DNA of 64,000 bases from a virus. Numbering within the stretch: the first letter of the stretch is position 1; every line of letters begins with the position of its first letter. Positions 18,404 through 28,112 of this stretch are shown here, one piece after another. A program made the position numbers and the translations under genes. The stretch covers positions 1 to 64,000 of IMG/VR virus record IMGVR_UViG_3300042447_000912; one strand, written 5' to 3'. The notes beneath the pieces are model-generated. The model did not search any database. It saw nothing but the letters and a program-made list of their open reading frames with translations, and was not told the DNA's origin.

Positions 18404-19403
18404 ACTAAAAGTAATATCACTATTTTCTGGTTATGGTACACAAGAGTTGGCACTGAAATACATTGGTGCTAACTATGAAGATGTTGCAAATTGTGACATC
18501 CTTAAAGTTGCGAACATAGCTTATGATTCATTACACGAGACAACATTGGGTAACTTGGGGGACATATCAAAGGTAAACGAAGATAGTTTCCCCCAATGTG
18601 ACCTGATGACCTATTCTTTCCCTTGTCAAGATATATCAATATCAGGGGTACAAAAGGGTATTCAAAAAGGTACAAGAAGTGGTTTGTTATATGAAGTTGA
18701 AAGGATTTTGACAAAGAACCAACCGAAGTATCTTTTGATGGAGAATGTTAAAAACTTGGTATCACATAATCACATTGAGAACTTCAAAGCTCATATTTCA
18801 TTCTTAAATGAATTGGGTTATGGTTGTTCTTGGAAGGTATTGAATGGCGCCGACTTTGGTTGTCCACAGAATAGAGAGAGGGTGTTTATGATGTCCGTAT
18901 TTGGTTTGACAAATAATGAAGTTGAAACAATTATGAGTGGTGTTGAGAAACATAAGAAAGATAGAGTTCCTATGAGACCATTCATCGAAAATGAGATTAC
19001 AGAGGACTTATTTATCACTTGTGACATTACACCTAACCATCCCAAAAAAGATAGTGTGTGCAAACTTGTGGCAAGGAGAAACGATGTTAACTACGACCAA
19101 GCAAGACGAGTTTATTCGATTGATGGTTGTTCCCCTTGTTTAACAACAACTGGTTCACCACAGATTATGGTTGATGGAAGAATAAGAACTATCACAGGAA
19201 GAGAGGCTTACAGATTTATGGGTGTTAGAGAAGAAGATATTGATAAATTATTATCAACAAGTTTAACAACTAATAATCATATTGCGTTGGCGGGTAACTC
19301 CATTTGTGTACCAGTAATGGAAGCTATCTTTACCGAGTTCTTGGGTGAGTATATCACTCAAACGAAAGAAACAAAATCGTTCACACAATTAAGTTTATTT
19401 TAA
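18396..19403 (+). CDS. DNA (cytosine-5) methyltransferase
   Basis: The 335-aa protein transfers a methyl group from AdoMet to C5 of cytosine. Motif I is LFSGYGTQ (9-16), motif IV is SFPCQDIS with the catalytic Cys (77), motif VI is MENVKN (115-120), motif VIII is QNRERVF, and motif X is AGNSI near residue 300. The region between VIII and X (target recognition domain) is short. All core motifs look intact, so it should be active. No restriction endonuclease gene is adjacent, so it is an orphan methyltransferase, likely protecting phage DNA. It overlaps uvsX by 8 nt and abuts the RNase H gene directly, so it is expressed with the replication genes. Confidence 0.93.
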   Translation: MNKLKVISLFSGYGTQELALKYIGANYEDVANCDILKVANIAYDSLHETTLGNLGDISKVNEDSFPQCDLMTYSFPCQDISISGVQKGIQKGTRSGLLYEVERILTKNQPKYLLMENVKNLVSHNHIENFKAHISFLNELGYGCSWKVLNGADFGCPQNRERVFMMSVFGLTNNEVETIMSGVEKHKKDRVPMRPFIENEITEDLFITCDITPNHPKKDSVCKLVARRNDVNYDQARRVYSIDGCSPCLTTTGSPQIMVDGRIRTITGREAYRFMGVREEDIDKLLSTSLTTNNHIALAGNSICVPVMEAIFTEFLGEYITQTKETKSFTQLSLF

Positions 19404-20411
19404 ATGACAAAAACACTTGTTATTGATGCGAACAACTTGATGAAGATAGGCTTCCATGGCGTGAAAGATTATTATCATAATGGAAATCACATTGGGGGTA
19501 TATGGCATTTTCTCAATACAACTAGAAGATTTATTGAAGAATATAATTTTGATAAAGTAATGGTTTTTTGGGATAACGAAGGTAATGCTAATAAACGAAA
19601 GTTAATTTACCCCCAGTACAAAGAAAATAGAATCCAAGAACAAAATGAGTTTAAGGTTCAATCATTTACCTTTCAAAAAGAGAGGGTAAAACAATACTTG
19701 GAGGAGATGTTCATTCGTCAAGTGAACATAGAAAATAACGAAGCTGATGACTTGATTGCATATTATTGTCAGATAGCAACTGACGAGAAGATTACCATTT
19801 TTTCATCAGATAAAGATTTAACCCAACTTATATCCAAGAATGTTTCCATTTATTCACCATCAGCCAAACAATTGTATAATTTTGGTGATAAAATTAAACT
19901 CAAGGAACACGAGATTCCTCACAACAATATTTTGGTTTATAAAATATTAGCGGGAGATAAATCCGACAATATTGATGGAATATATTATTTGGGTGATAAA
20001 ACTTTATTCAAATTATTTCCTGAACTACTTGAACAAGACGTAACTATTAACGATATTTTATCCAAGGCAGAAAATCTCCTTAAAGAAGACAAAGAAAATA
20101 ACACTCTTAAAAATCTTTTGACAGGTAAGACAAGAACTGGAATTTATGGTGAAGAATTTTTTGAAATTAACCAAAAGATTGTAGATTTGTCAAACCCATT
20201 GATTGATGATGAAGGGAGAGAAGTGGTTGAACTTTATTATAAAGAAACACTTGACCCTGATGGAAGAGGACATCGAAATCTAATTAAAATGATGATGGAA
20301 GATGGATTTTTTAAGTTCTTACCGAAAGGAGATGACGCTTGGGTTAATTTCTTAAAACCCTTTTTAAAACTTACAAGAAAAGAAAAACACAATTTTAAAA
20401 CAAAAAAGTAA
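19404..20411 (+). CDS. rnh: T4 RNase H-like 5'-3' exonuclease / flap nuclease
   Basis: The 335-aa protein is a PIN/FEN-type nuclease that removes RNA primers and 5' flaps. Metal-binding acidic residues are seen in VIDANN (N-terminus), VFWDNEGNANKR, NNEADDLIAYY and SSDKDLTQLI, followed by the helix-hairpin-helix-like GDKSDNIDGI. The C-terminal half is helical and Lys-rich. Length agrees with T4 RNase H (305 aa). The ATG follows the methyltransferase stop without a gap, and the next gene starts 6 nt after its end. Confidence 0.85.
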   Translation: MTKTLVIDANNLMKIGFHGVKDYYHNGNHIGGIWHFLNTTRRFIEEYNFDKVMVFWDNEGNANKRKLIYPQYKENRIQEQNEFKVQSFTFQKERVKQYLEEMFIRQVNIENNEADDLIAYYCQIATDEKITIFSSDKDLTQLISKNVSIYSPSAKQLYNFGDKIKLKEHEIPHNNILVYKILAGDKSDNIDGIYYLGDKTLFKLFPELLEQDVTINDILSKAENLLKEDKENNTLKNLLTGKTRTGIYGEEFFEINQKIVDLSNPLIDDEGREVVELYYKETLDPDGRGHRNLIKMMMEDGFFKFLPKGDDAWVNFLKPFLKLTRKEKHNFKTKK

Positions 20412-20417
20412 AACACA

Positions 20418-20870
20418 ATGAGAGAGCAAGACATTACCAAATTGGAGTTCTTAATGATGGTTAACGACAACATCATAGTTCAAAGATACTTCAATGTTAG
20501 AGATTACAATCCTGATGCAAGAAATTCAGTTGATTTCAAAGAGTATATGGATGATTTAATCCATAACTTGAATTATCAACTTAAGATGAAAGCTGTGAGT
20601 TATTTGTTGGAGAATCAATATGATATCACAAACAAACCTGACATCCTTAATACCTCCTATGTAGATGGCCCTGAGTACTTTAACATTTATTTAAAACAAG
20701 GGGACAAGTTACTTTGTCATAGAAGATTTGACGCTAAAATCTACCCTCCAAAGATTAGATACACAGTTGACATCAGACAAACAATCAAAGGAATTTTATC
20801 AGAATTAACTAGTTTATTTTCAGCAAGAGACCTTTCTTTTGATTATCTTGGACTTAATACAAGAGTGTAA
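20418..20870 (+). CDS. unknown protein between RNase H and the replicative helicase
   Basis: The 150-aa protein is not recognised. It starts with an acidic helix (MREQDITKLEFLMMVNDNII), has a central Tyr/Asn-rich helical region and a beta-like end (KQGDKLLCHRRFDAKIYPPK), then a C-terminal helix. No Cys cluster, signal peptide or membrane segment is present. Its location 6 nt after RNase H and just before gp41 suggests a replication accessory role such as helicase loading (T4 gp59 is 217 aa), but no shared motif is visible. It may equally be a regulator of replication genes. Confidence 0.6.
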   Translation: MREQDITKLEFLMMVNDNIIVQRYFNVRDYNPDARNSVDFKEYMDDLIHNLNYQLKMKAVSYLLENQYDITNKPDILNTSYVDGPEYFNIYLKQGDKLLCHRRFDAKIYPPKIRYTVDIRQTIKGILSELTSLFSARDLSFDYLGLNTRV

Positions 20871-20878
20871 TATTTATT
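20871..20878 (+). promoter_or_regulatory. TATTTATT motif before the helicase gene
   Basis: It lies 27 nt before the ATG at 20898, immediately after the stop of the preceding gene. It is the only copy of the late-type motif at the head of a replication gene, and may give the helicase a second, later promoter, or be a chance match. Confidence 0.35.
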
Positions 20879-20897
20879 CATACAACAAATTTAAACT

Positions 20898-22277
20898 ATG
20901 TCATCTAACAAAAATTTTGATTATTTAGGGAGCTCATTTCAGATACAACTACTTAATCAAATTGTGGTAGATAGTACCTTTTCAAGGTCAATAATTGATG
21001 TAATAGAACCTAATTATTTCGAAAACAAATACTTCAAACTCATCATACAGATGATTAAAGAGTATAATCAAAAGTGGGACTCAGTGCCCACTTTTGACAC
21101 ATTGGAACAAATCACAAAATCTGAGTTTCAACAAGAACAAATTGCTAAAGTAGTAATTGACACACTTAAGAAAATTAAGGATGCACCTATCTCTGGTGGG
21201 GATTTCGTTCAAGAGAAAGCGTTAAAGTTCTGTAAACAACAAGAGTTACAAAAGGCTATCACAAAAGCACAAAAAGTAATTGATGGGGGTGAGTTCGAAA
21301 ACTACGATACCCTTGAGGAAATGATTAGAGATGCCCTACAAGTGGGTATCAATGAAAACGGAATGTTGAGTGTATTCTCAAACTTGGATGATGTACTAAA
21401 CGAAGATTTTAGACACCCAATTCCTATGGGTATTGGTGGTATCGATAGATTATTAAAAGGTGGTTTAGCTAAGGGTGAGATTGGTGTTGTGTTAGCACCA
21501 ACAGGTGTGGGTAAATCAACATTCTTGACCAAGATTGCCAACCACGGATTTAACTTGGGTTATAATATTCTTCAAATATTTTTTGAAGATAATCCCAAGG
21601 TTATTCAAAGAAAACATTTTACATTGTGGACTAAAATCCATCCAGATGATATGTCTAATAAGAAGGAAGAAGTAATGACAAGAGTTAAGGAGATTGAACA
21701 AAAAATGGAAAATCAACTTATCTTGGAAAAACTTCCCTCTGATACAATGACAATGACACAAATCAAAAATCTTGTAAGAAAAAAGATTGCTGATGGATGT
21801 AAAATTGATATGATTTTATTAGATTACATCGATTGTGTTGTACCTGAGAAAAACTTGGGTGATGAATGGAAATCGGAGGGTTCAGTTATGAGAGCATTTG
21901 AAGCAATGTGTCACGAATTGAACTTGGTAGGATGGACAGCAACACAAGGTAATAGAAGTTCTATTTCTGCTGAAGTTGTAACAACAGACCAAATGGGTGG
22001 TTCTATTAAGAAAGCTCAGGTGGGTCATGTGATTATATCAGTGGCAAAAACATTACAACAAAAAGAAATGAAGTTAGCAACAATTGCGATTACAAAATCA
22101 AGAATTGGTGATGATGGTATTATCTTTGAAAATTGTAAGTTTGATAATGGGATGTTGGACATCGATACAGAATCTTCGGTAACATTCTTGGGACACGAAG
22201 AACAAAAAGAAGAAAACAATAGACAAAGAATTAAAGATTTATTAGAAAAAAGAAAACAAAGAGAAAACACAAATTAA
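20898..22277 (+). CDS. gp41: gp41-like replicative DNA helicase (DnaB family)
   Basis: The 459-aa protein unwinds DNA 5'-3' on the lagging strand and works with the primase at 55.4 kb. The N-terminal helical domain (1-150) is followed by a RecA-like motor: Walker [10 protein letters not shown] (200-208), Walker B region [10 protein letters not shown], a [11 protein letters not shown] segment matching the DnaB H3 motif, and KSRIGDDG near the C-terminus as the arginine-finger/H4 region. The C-terminal tail is basic and helical. Length is close to T4 gp41 (475 aa). The next gene, nrdB, begins 2 nt downstream. Confidence 0.92.
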   Translation: MSSNKNFDYLGSSFQIQLLNQIVVDSTFSRSIIDVIEPNYFENKYFKLIIQMIKEYNQKWDSVPTFDTLEQITKSEFQQEQIAKVVIDTLKKIKDAPISGGDFVQEKALKFCKQQELQKAITKAQKVIDGGEFENYDTLEEMIRDALQVGINENGMLSVFSNLDDVLNEDFRHPIPMGIGGIDRLLKGGLAKGEIGVVLAPTGVGKSTFLTKIANHGFNLGYNILQIFFEDNPKVIQRKHFTLWTKIHPDDMSNKKEEVMTRVKEIEQKMENQLILEKLPSDTMTMTQIKNLVRKKIADGCKIDMILLDYIDCVVPEKNLGDEWKSEGSVMRAFEAMCHELNLVGWTATQGNRSSISAEVVTTDQMGGSIKKAQVGHVIISVAKTLQQKEMKLATIAITKSRIGDDGIIFENCKFDNGMLDIDTESSVTFLGHEEQKEENNRQRIKDLLEKRKQRENTN

Positions 22278-22279
22278 TT

Positions 22280-23230
22280 ATGACAGAAAAAATATTAACA
22301 GAAAATCCCAATCGTTTTGTGATTTTCCCAATCCAATACCACGACATTTGGGAATACTACAAACAACATCAGGCTGCGTTTTGGACAGCTGAAGAAGTTG
22401 ATTTAAGTGGAGACATTAGGGATTGGCAGAACTTATCAGAGAATGAACAATACTTTGTTAAAAATGTATTATCATTCTTTGCAGCATCTGATGGGATTGT
22501 CAATGAGAACTTGGCTGAAAACTTTTATAGAGAAGTGCAATATCCTGAAGCAAAATTTTTCTATGGATTTCAATTGATGATGGAAAATATCCATTCACTA
22601 ATGTATTCTTTGTTAATTGATACTTATATATCCAATCCTGAAGAAAAAGATGAATGTTTCAATGCAATCGATAGATTACCCGCAGTTCAGAAGAAAGCCA
22701 AGTGGGCATTAAATTGGATTGAAAAAGCATCCTTCCAAGAAAGATTGGTAGCTTTTGCTGCGGTAGAAGGTATATTCTTTTCAGGTTCATTCTGTTCTAT
22801 CTTTTGGTTGAAATCAAGAGGAATTATGCAAGGACTTTGTAATGCTAACTCCTTGATTTTCAAAGATGAAAACCTACATTGTGATTTCGCAATTCACTTA
22901 TTGAACAACCATATTGAAAACAAACCAAGTGAAAAAAGAATAAAAGAAATATTACTTTCAGCATTGGAAATTGAAAAAGAGTTTATTACAGAATCACTAC
23001 CAGTATCTTTAATCGGTATGAACTCCAATCTTATGAAACAATATTTGGAGTTTGTTGTTGATGGTTTACTGGTTAAGTTGGGATGTAGTAAACATTTCAA
23101 TGTAGAACAACCATTCAAGTTTATGGAACAAATTGCCGTTGAAACAAAAGGTAACTTCTTTGAATCAAGAACGGTTGAGTATCAAAAAGCAAAACTTAAC
23201 GAAACAATTTCATTCACAGACGATTTTTAA
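22280..23230 (+). CDS. nrdB: class I ribonucleotide reductase small subunit
   Basis: The 316-aa protein carries the di-metal site and tyrosyl radical that NrdA needs to make deoxyribonucleotides. Ligands visible: Asp in EEVDLSGD, Glu and His in MENIHS, Glu in [10 protein letters not shown], and Glu/His in [10 protein letters not shown]. The radical Tyr is present in [10 protein letters not shown]. The sequence is of the eukaryote/Bacteroidota-like R2 type ([13 protein letters not shown]), rather than the Enterobacteria type. The C-terminus ends in FTDDF, a typical R1-docking tail. The gene follows gp41 by 2 nt and precedes nrdA by 9 nt, so one operon makes both subunits. Confidence 0.95.
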   Translation: MTEKILTENPNRFVIFPIQYHDIWEYYKQHQAAFWTAEEVDLSGDIRDWQNLSENEQYFVKNVLSFFAASDGIVNENLAENFYREVQYPEAKFFYGFQLMMENIHSLMYSLLIDTYISNPEEKDECFNAIDRLPAVQKKAKWALNWIEKASFQERLVAFAAVEGIFFSGSFCSIFWLKSRGIMQGLCNANSLIFKDENLHCDFAIHLLNNHIENKPSEKRIKEILLSALEIEKEFITESLPVSLIGMNSNLMKQYLEFVVDGLLVKLGCSKHFNVEQPFKFMEQIAVETKGNFFESRTVEYQKAKLNETISFTDDF

Positions 23231-23239
23231 AATTAAACT

Positions 23240-25657
23240 ATGTCATTAAGAATTCAAAAAAGGGATGGGGATGTTGTATCCTTTAACCCCACCAAAATAC
23301 AAAACAGAATAAAAAAAGCGAGTAAGAACTTAAATGTAAACTCTGACCAGATTTTTATTAAGGTTATTACTTCCGTACCAACAGAAGGTGTCATATCAAC
23401 AAAACAACTTGATAAGTTGATTTATGAAATTGCTGCATCATATACAGGTAGCCACCACGATTATTCGAGGTTGGCATCTTCTGTTGCAATATCTTCATAT
23501 CACAAAGAAACAAATGAGAGTTTTAGTGAAACAATGAAGTCGTTGGCCGACCTTGGTATTGTAAATCAAGAGTTAATCAATATGATTGATTCCTATGGTG
23601 ATTTAAATATTGATGAAGTAATCAATCACGAAAACGATTATAACTTTGATTACTTTGCTTGGCGTTCCTTATTTGAAATGTATTTGTTAAAAACACCTGA
23701 AGGTGTAACTGTGGAAAGACCCCAACATATGTATATGAGGGTTGCACTATGGGTAACAAAATCATTTGATGAAGCTGTAGAATACTACAAGTCATTATCA
23801 AATCAATTAATATCCCCTGCAACACCAATTATGATTAATGCGGGTACAAAGATTCCTCAATTGGCATCTTGTGTTCTACATTATAACAATGATGACTCAA
23901 GAGAGGGATTGTTGGCCACGATGAATGACATTTCTACTTATTCTGCCGATGCTGCAGGTATTGGGCTTTGTATGTCAAATATTAGAAGTAAGGAGAGTAG
24001 ATTAAGCACATCTGGTGGTTTTGCTGGAGGTTTGTTAAAATATCTTAAAATAGCAAATGAATCATTAAGATTCTTTAACCAACAAGGTAGAAGACCAGGT
24101 TCTGCCGCAATTTATCTTGAACCTTGGCATAAAGATATCTTTGACTTGTTGGACATTAAAAAGAATACAGGTGCAGAAGAACTAAGAGCAAGGGATTTGT
24201 TCACAGCTTTGTGGATTCCTGATAATTTTATGAGAGCCGTAAAAGAGGGTGGTGATTGGTATTTGTTCTGTCCTAATGATATTAAGAAAGCTGGTTTAAA
24301 ACCATTACAAGAATGTTTTGGTACAGAATACGAAAGTGTTTATGAACAAGCGGTAAATCTAGGTTTAGGTAAAAAAGTAAAAGCAACAGATGTTTGGACT
24401 AAGGTAATTGAATCTCAAATTGAGACTGGTGTACCTTACCTTTGTTCTAAAGATAATGCTAACAACAAAACTAATCATCAGAACATTGGGGTTATTAAAC
24501 AATCAAATCTTTGTAACGAGATTTACCAATTTACTGATGAGAAAACTACAGCAATATGTACACTATCTTCAATGGTATTGAAAAACTTTGTAAAAGATGG
24601 TGAGTTTGATTTTCAACTTCTTTATGAAGAAACAAGAAAGGTTGTAAGAGCTTTAAACAAAGTTGTTGATATTAATAACTACTCAACAGCAAAAGGTGAA
24701 AAAGGTGGTAGAGAACAAAGAGCTATTGCTATAGGAACTCAAGGTTTAGCTGATGTGTTTTATCTTATGGATTATGAGTTTACTTCACCTGAAGCAAAAA
24801 AATTAAACAAAGAAATTTTTGAAACAATTTATTTTGCTGCAATCACCGAAAGTAATAGGTTGGTAATTGATGGTGATTATAGTAAATATGTCCATTTTGA
24901 TGGTTCACCAATGTCACAAGGTCAATTCCAATTTGATATGTGGGGATTAACAGAATCTGATTTATCAGGTAGATGGCCTTGGGAAGTATTAAAGTCAAAT
25001 GTTAAACAATATGGTATTTGTAATTCATTGTTTACTGCTCAAATGCCTGTAGCAAGTTCTGCTAAGATTACTGGTTCATATGAAATGACAGAACCCGCTC
25101 ACTCAGCAATCTTCAACAGACGAGTAGTTGGTGGTGAAATCATGATTGTAAATAAGTATCTTATTAATGACTTTGAGAAACTTGGTATTTGGGGTGAAGA
25201 TTTGAAAAATGAAATTATATACAATGAAGGCTCAATTCAAAATATTAATTTCAACAACTACTTAGACCCCGAAGACAAAAAGTATAATCAAAAAGTTAAA
25301 AGAATTGAACACTTGATTAAGAAGTACAAAACGATTTGGGAAATATCACAAAGAGAATTAATTGATATGGCGGCAGATAGAGGACCTTTTATTGACCAAT
25401 CACAATCAATGAATATCTATATGGGTAATCCTACTTTATCGAAGATTACTTCATCACATTTCCACGCATGGCAAAAAGGTTTAAAAACACTTTGTTATTA
25501 TGTGAGAACAAAGGCAATATCAACAGGAGCAAAACATTTGGCTATGGATATATCCAAGATGGATAAACCAAAAGTAACACCAACCTTACCTCATATTGAA
25601 CCTGTTACAAACAAACCAACGGATTCACCTTTTGATTGTTTTGGATGTTCATCTTAA
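23240..25657 (+). CDS. nrdA: class I ribonucleotide reductase large subunit
   Basis: The 805-aa protein reduces ribonucleoside diphosphates. Residues 1-90 form an ATP-cone (RIQKRDGDVVSFNPTKIQNR), so allosteric activity control by ATP/dATP is likely retained. The catalytic centre has SNLCNEI (Asn-Cys-Glu) and the redox pair in LASCVLHYNND and TAICTLSSM. PVASSAKITGSYEMTEP and FNRRVVGGE are conserved late motifs. The C-terminus ends CFGCSS, the CxxC used for re-reduction by thioredoxin or glutaredoxin. Length is that of eukaryote-type R1. It is the last gene of this block and is followed by a terminator. Confidence 0.96.
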   Translation: MSLRIQKRDGDVVSFNPTKIQNRIKKASKNLNVNSDQIFIKVITSVPTEGVISTKQLDKLIYEIAASYTGSHHDYSRLASSVAISSYHKETNESFSETMKSLADLGIVNQELINMIDSYGDLNIDEVINHENDYNFDYFAWRSLFEMYLLKTPEGVTVERPQHMYMRVALWVTKSFDEAVEYYKSLSNQLISPATPIMINAGTKIPQLASCVLHYNNDDSREGLLATMNDISTYSADAAGIGLCMSNIRSKESRLSTSGGFAGGLLKYLKIANESLRFFNQQGRRPGSAAIYLEPWHKDIFDLLDIKKNTGAEELRARDLFTALWIPDNFMRAVKEGGDWYLFCPNDIKKAGLKPLQECFGTEYESVYEQAVNLGLGKKVKATDVWTKVIESQIETGVPYLCSKDNANNKTNHQNIGVIKQSNLCNEIYQFTDEKTTAICTLSSMVLKNFVKDGEFDFQLLYEETRKVVRALNKVVDINNYSTAKGEKGGREQRAIAIGTQGLADVFYLMDYEFTSPEAKKLNKEIFETIYFAAITESNRLVIDGDYSKYVHFDGSPMSQGQFQFDMWGLTESDLSGRWPWEVLKSNVKQYGICNSLFTAQMPVASSAKITGSYEMTEPAHSAIFNRRVVGGEIMIVNKYLINDFEKLGIWGEDLKNEIIYNEGSIQNINFNNYLDPEDKKYNQKVKRIEHLIKKYKTIWEISQRELIDMAADRGPFIDQSQSMNIYMGNPTLSKITSSHFHAWQKGLKTLCYYVRTKAISTGAKHLAMDISKMDKPKVTPTLPHIEPVTNKPTDSPFDCFGCSS

Positions 25658-25664
25658 AAATAAG

Positions 25665-25692
25665 AATCACGACTTAAGGTCGTGATTTTTTG
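25665..25692 (+). terminator. Rho-independent terminator after nrdA
   Basis: Perfect 9-bp stem AATCACGAC (25665-25673) / GTCGTGATT (25679-25687), 5-nt loop, then a T-tract. It separates the replication block from the second baseplate block. Confidence 0.85.
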
Positions 25693-25700
25693 TTTTATGG

Positions 25701-25734
25701 TATTTATAGAAAAAATATAGGGTATATATTTATT
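25701..25734 (+). promoter_or_regulatory. two late promoter-like motifs before gp25
   Basis: TATTTATA at 25701-25708 and TATTTATT at 25727-25734, starting 37 and 11 nt before the ATG at 25738. The upstream copy has the more usual distance; the second would leave almost no leader. Confidence 0.5.
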
Positions 25735-25737
25735 GTT

Positions 25738-26196
25738 ATGGCAAATGGTTTTACATATGGTATAAATTTCCCATTCAAGGATTCTTATGAAGGAAATTAC
25801 TTAAGTTTATCTCAAACAACTGAACAAGAAATCAGAAGTAATTTAATTCATTTATTGTTAACTAGAAAAGGTACAAGATATTATTTACCTGACTTTGGAA
25901 CAAGATTATATGAGTATCTATTCGAACCTTTGGATGGTCCTACTTTTTCTGATTTAGAATCAGAAATTAGAGATTCTGTTGCGGAATTCATACCTGGTAT
26001 AACAATAACAAATGTGACTATAACACCTGCCTCGGAGGGTGAAGAAGATAAAGGATACTACATAAATGAAGATAACCAAAGAGAGTTTAGAGTACCAGGT
26101 ATTGGACAAATGGAACACACAGCAAAAATAAAAATTGACTACATATCAACTGATACTGCTTTTGAAAGTAGTGACTTTGTAATTATTAATATATAA
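25738..26196 (+). CDS. gp25: baseplate wedge protein gp25-like
   Basis: The 152-aa protein has the gp25/lysozyme-like baseplate fold: N-terminal INFPFKDS, a helix with TTEQEIRSNLIHLLLTRKGT, the family hallmark RYYLPDFGTRLYEYLFEP, and a beta end. These proteins form the inner baseplate and start sheath assembly. The frame is open 16 codons further upstream, but the ATG at 25738 is preferred because it follows the late-type motifs and gives the family's usual N-terminus. The gp6 gene starts 4 nt after its stop. Confidence 0.88.
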   Translation: MANGFTYGINFPFKDSYEGNYLSLSQTTEQEIRSNLIHLLLTRKGTRYYLPDFGTRLYEYLFEPLDGPTFSDLESEIRDSVAEFIPGITITNVTITPASEGEEDKGYYINEDNQREFRVPGIGQMEHTAKIKIDYISTDTAFESSDFVIINI

Positions 26197-26200
26197 TTCT

Positions 26201-28039
26201 ATGGCTAACAAAAAAATATCATATACAACCAGAGATTTCCAATCCATAAGAACGGAACTTATTAATTTTACAAGAACATATTACCCAGACCTAATTGATA
26301 ATTTCAATGATGCCTCAATATTTTCGGCTCTATTGGATTTAAATGCTGCGGTTTCAGATAACTTACAATACAATATAGATAGAAGTGTACAAGAAACCGT
26401 ACTACAATATGCACAACAAAGGTCTTCCATTTTTAATATAGCAAGAACTTATGGACTGAAAGTACCTGGTCAAAGACCTTCTGTGGCATTGGTTGATTTC
26501 TCAATAACAGTGCCTGTTTATGGTGATACTGAGGACTTAAGATATTGTGGTATTTTAAGGAGAGGGTCTCAGGTTAATGGGGCTGGTCAAGTTTTTGAAA
26601 CTGTGAGTGATATTGATTTTGCTTCGCCAATAAGTTCGGATGGTGTTCCAAATAGATTAAAAATACCAAATTTTGATTCTAATAATAGATTATTAAACTA
26701 CACCATAGTAAAACGAGAAACTGTAGTAAATGGTACTACAAAGGTATTCAAGAGAGTTATTACCGCAAATGACATAAAACCTTTTTTTGAGTTGTTTTTA
26801 CCCGAAAGAAACGTTTTAGGTGTAACGAGTGTTTTACTTAAAGATGGTACTCAATATGCAAATGTCCCTACAGCTGAAGAATTTTTAGGTTTAGAAAATA
26901 GATGGTATGAAGTTAAAGCATTGGTTGAAGATAGGGTATTCATCGAAGACCCAACCAAAGTATCTGACAATCCTGGTATTAAGGTAGGAAAATATGTTCA
27001 AACAAATACAAAATTTATATCAGAATTTACACCTGAGGGTTTCTGTAAATTAACTTTTGGTGGTGGTAGTCAATCAGCAGACGAACAATTAAGAGAATTT
27101 GCTAGAAATGGTTTTGAATTAAACTTATACAAATATTCAAACAACTTTGCTTTAGGTAGTACATTGAAAGCTAATAGTACACTATTCATTCAATATAGAA
27201 TAGGTGGAGGTACTGGAAGTAATTTAGGTGTAAACGTAATTACTCAGATAGGTACAATAAACTTTAATGTCAACGGACCTTCAACTTCGGTAAATACAAG
27301 TGTAATTAATTCTTTGTCTTGTACAAATGTCACTGCAGCAATTGGAGGAGCACCAGCACCAACTACCGAAGAAGTAAGAAATTTAGTGACATTCAACTTT
27401 TCAGCACAAAACAGAGCTGTTACAATTAATGATTATGAATCATTAATAAGAACAATGCCTTCACAATTTGGAGCACCAGCCAAGGTTACAATCACAGAGG
27501 AGAACAATAAAATTAAAATTAAAATGTTGTCTTATGATGAAACTGGTAGATTGACTGAGGTGGTTTCAAACACACTCAAAAATAACGTAGCTAATTACTT
27601 ATCGAATTATAGAATGATTAATGACTACATTTCTATCGAAACTGCGAATGTAATCGACTTAGCATTTACGATAGATGTTGTTTTAGATAATAGTCAGAAT
27701 CAAGGTGCCGTAATAACTCAAATAGTTGATAATGTAACTAATTTTATGTCACCTTCAGTTAGAAACTTAGGTGAAAATGTTAATATATCAGAATTAAGAA
27801 GAATATTACAATCACAGAATGGTGTAATAACTCTATCAAACATATCGGTGTTTAATAAAGTAGGTGGTGAATATTCATCATCTCAAACATCACAAAGGTA
27901 TTCAGATAGTGAAACTAAACAGATTGAATTAATAGATGACACAATTTTTGCAGAACCTAGTCAAACTTATCAAGTAAGATATCCTGGTAAAGATATTAGT
28001 GTGCGTGTTAAGAATTTGAGTACGGTCAATTTTTCGTAA
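26201..28039 (+). CDS. gp6: baseplate wedge protein gp6-like (baseplate J family)
   Basis: The 612-aa protein is a wedge component that forms the inner baseplate ring. The N-terminus SYTTRDFQSIRTELINFTRT plus LIDNFNDASIFSALLDLNA is typical of gp6/J proteins, as is the middle LTFGGGSQSADEQLREFARN and the FNFSAQNRAVTINDYESLIR helix before the C-terminal dimer domain. T4 gp6 has 660 aa, so length agrees. The gp25-gp6 order is the T4-type baseplate order. It is followed by a 73-nt gap with an inverted repeat and a late motif. Confidence 0.9.
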   Translation: MANKKISYTTRDFQSIRTELINFTRTYYPDLIDNFNDASIFSALLDLNAAVSDNLQYNIDRSVQETVLQYAQQRSSIFNIARTYGLKVPGQRPSVALVDFSITVPVYGDTEDLRYCGILRRGSQVNGAGQVFETVSDIDFASPISSDGVPNRLKIPNFDSNNRLLNYTIVKRETVVNGTTKVFKRVITANDIKPFFELFLPERNVLGVTSVLLKDGTQYANVPTAEEFLGLENRWYEVKALVEDRVFIEDPTKVSDNPGIKVGKYVQTNTKFISEFTPEGFCKLTFGGGSQSADEQLREFARNGFELNLYKYSNNFALGSTLKANSTLFIQYRIGGGTGSNLGVNVITQIGTINFNVNGPSTSVNTSVINSLSCTNVTAAIGGAPAPTTEEVRNLVTFNFSAQNRAVTINDYESLIRTMPSQFGAPAKVTITEENNKIKIKMLSYDETGRLTEVVSNTLKNNVANYLSNYRMINDYISIETANVIDLAFTIDVVLDNSQNQGAVITQIVDNVTNFMSPSVRNLGENVNISELRRILQSQNGVITLSNISVFNKVGGEYSSSQTSQRYSDSETKQIELIDDTIFAEPSQTYQVRYPGKDISVRVKNLSTVNFS

Positions 28040-28062
28040 AGATTTATTTTGAATTGTATTGA

Positions 28063-28111
28063 ATTATCTTTTTGAAATGAACGTATAAACTATTTATTTC
28101 AAAAGATAATT
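28063..28111 (+). promoter_or_regulatory. long inverted repeat enclosing a late promoter motif
   Basis: ATTATCTTTTTGAAAT (about 28063-28078) pairs with ATTTCAAAAGATAAT (about 28096-28111) apart from one bulged T; the right arm ends 2 nt before the ATG at 28113. TATTTATT lies at 28091-28098. It can act as terminator for gp6, as a start-site hairpin, or both. Confidence 0.5.
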
Positions 28112-28112
28112 A

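Noticed and set aside
25690-25737. Upstream ATG at 25696 or earlier as the gp25 start
   Set aside because: It would place the late-type motifs inside the gene and add a hydrophobic 16-residue leader not typical of gp25; ATG 25738 fits better.
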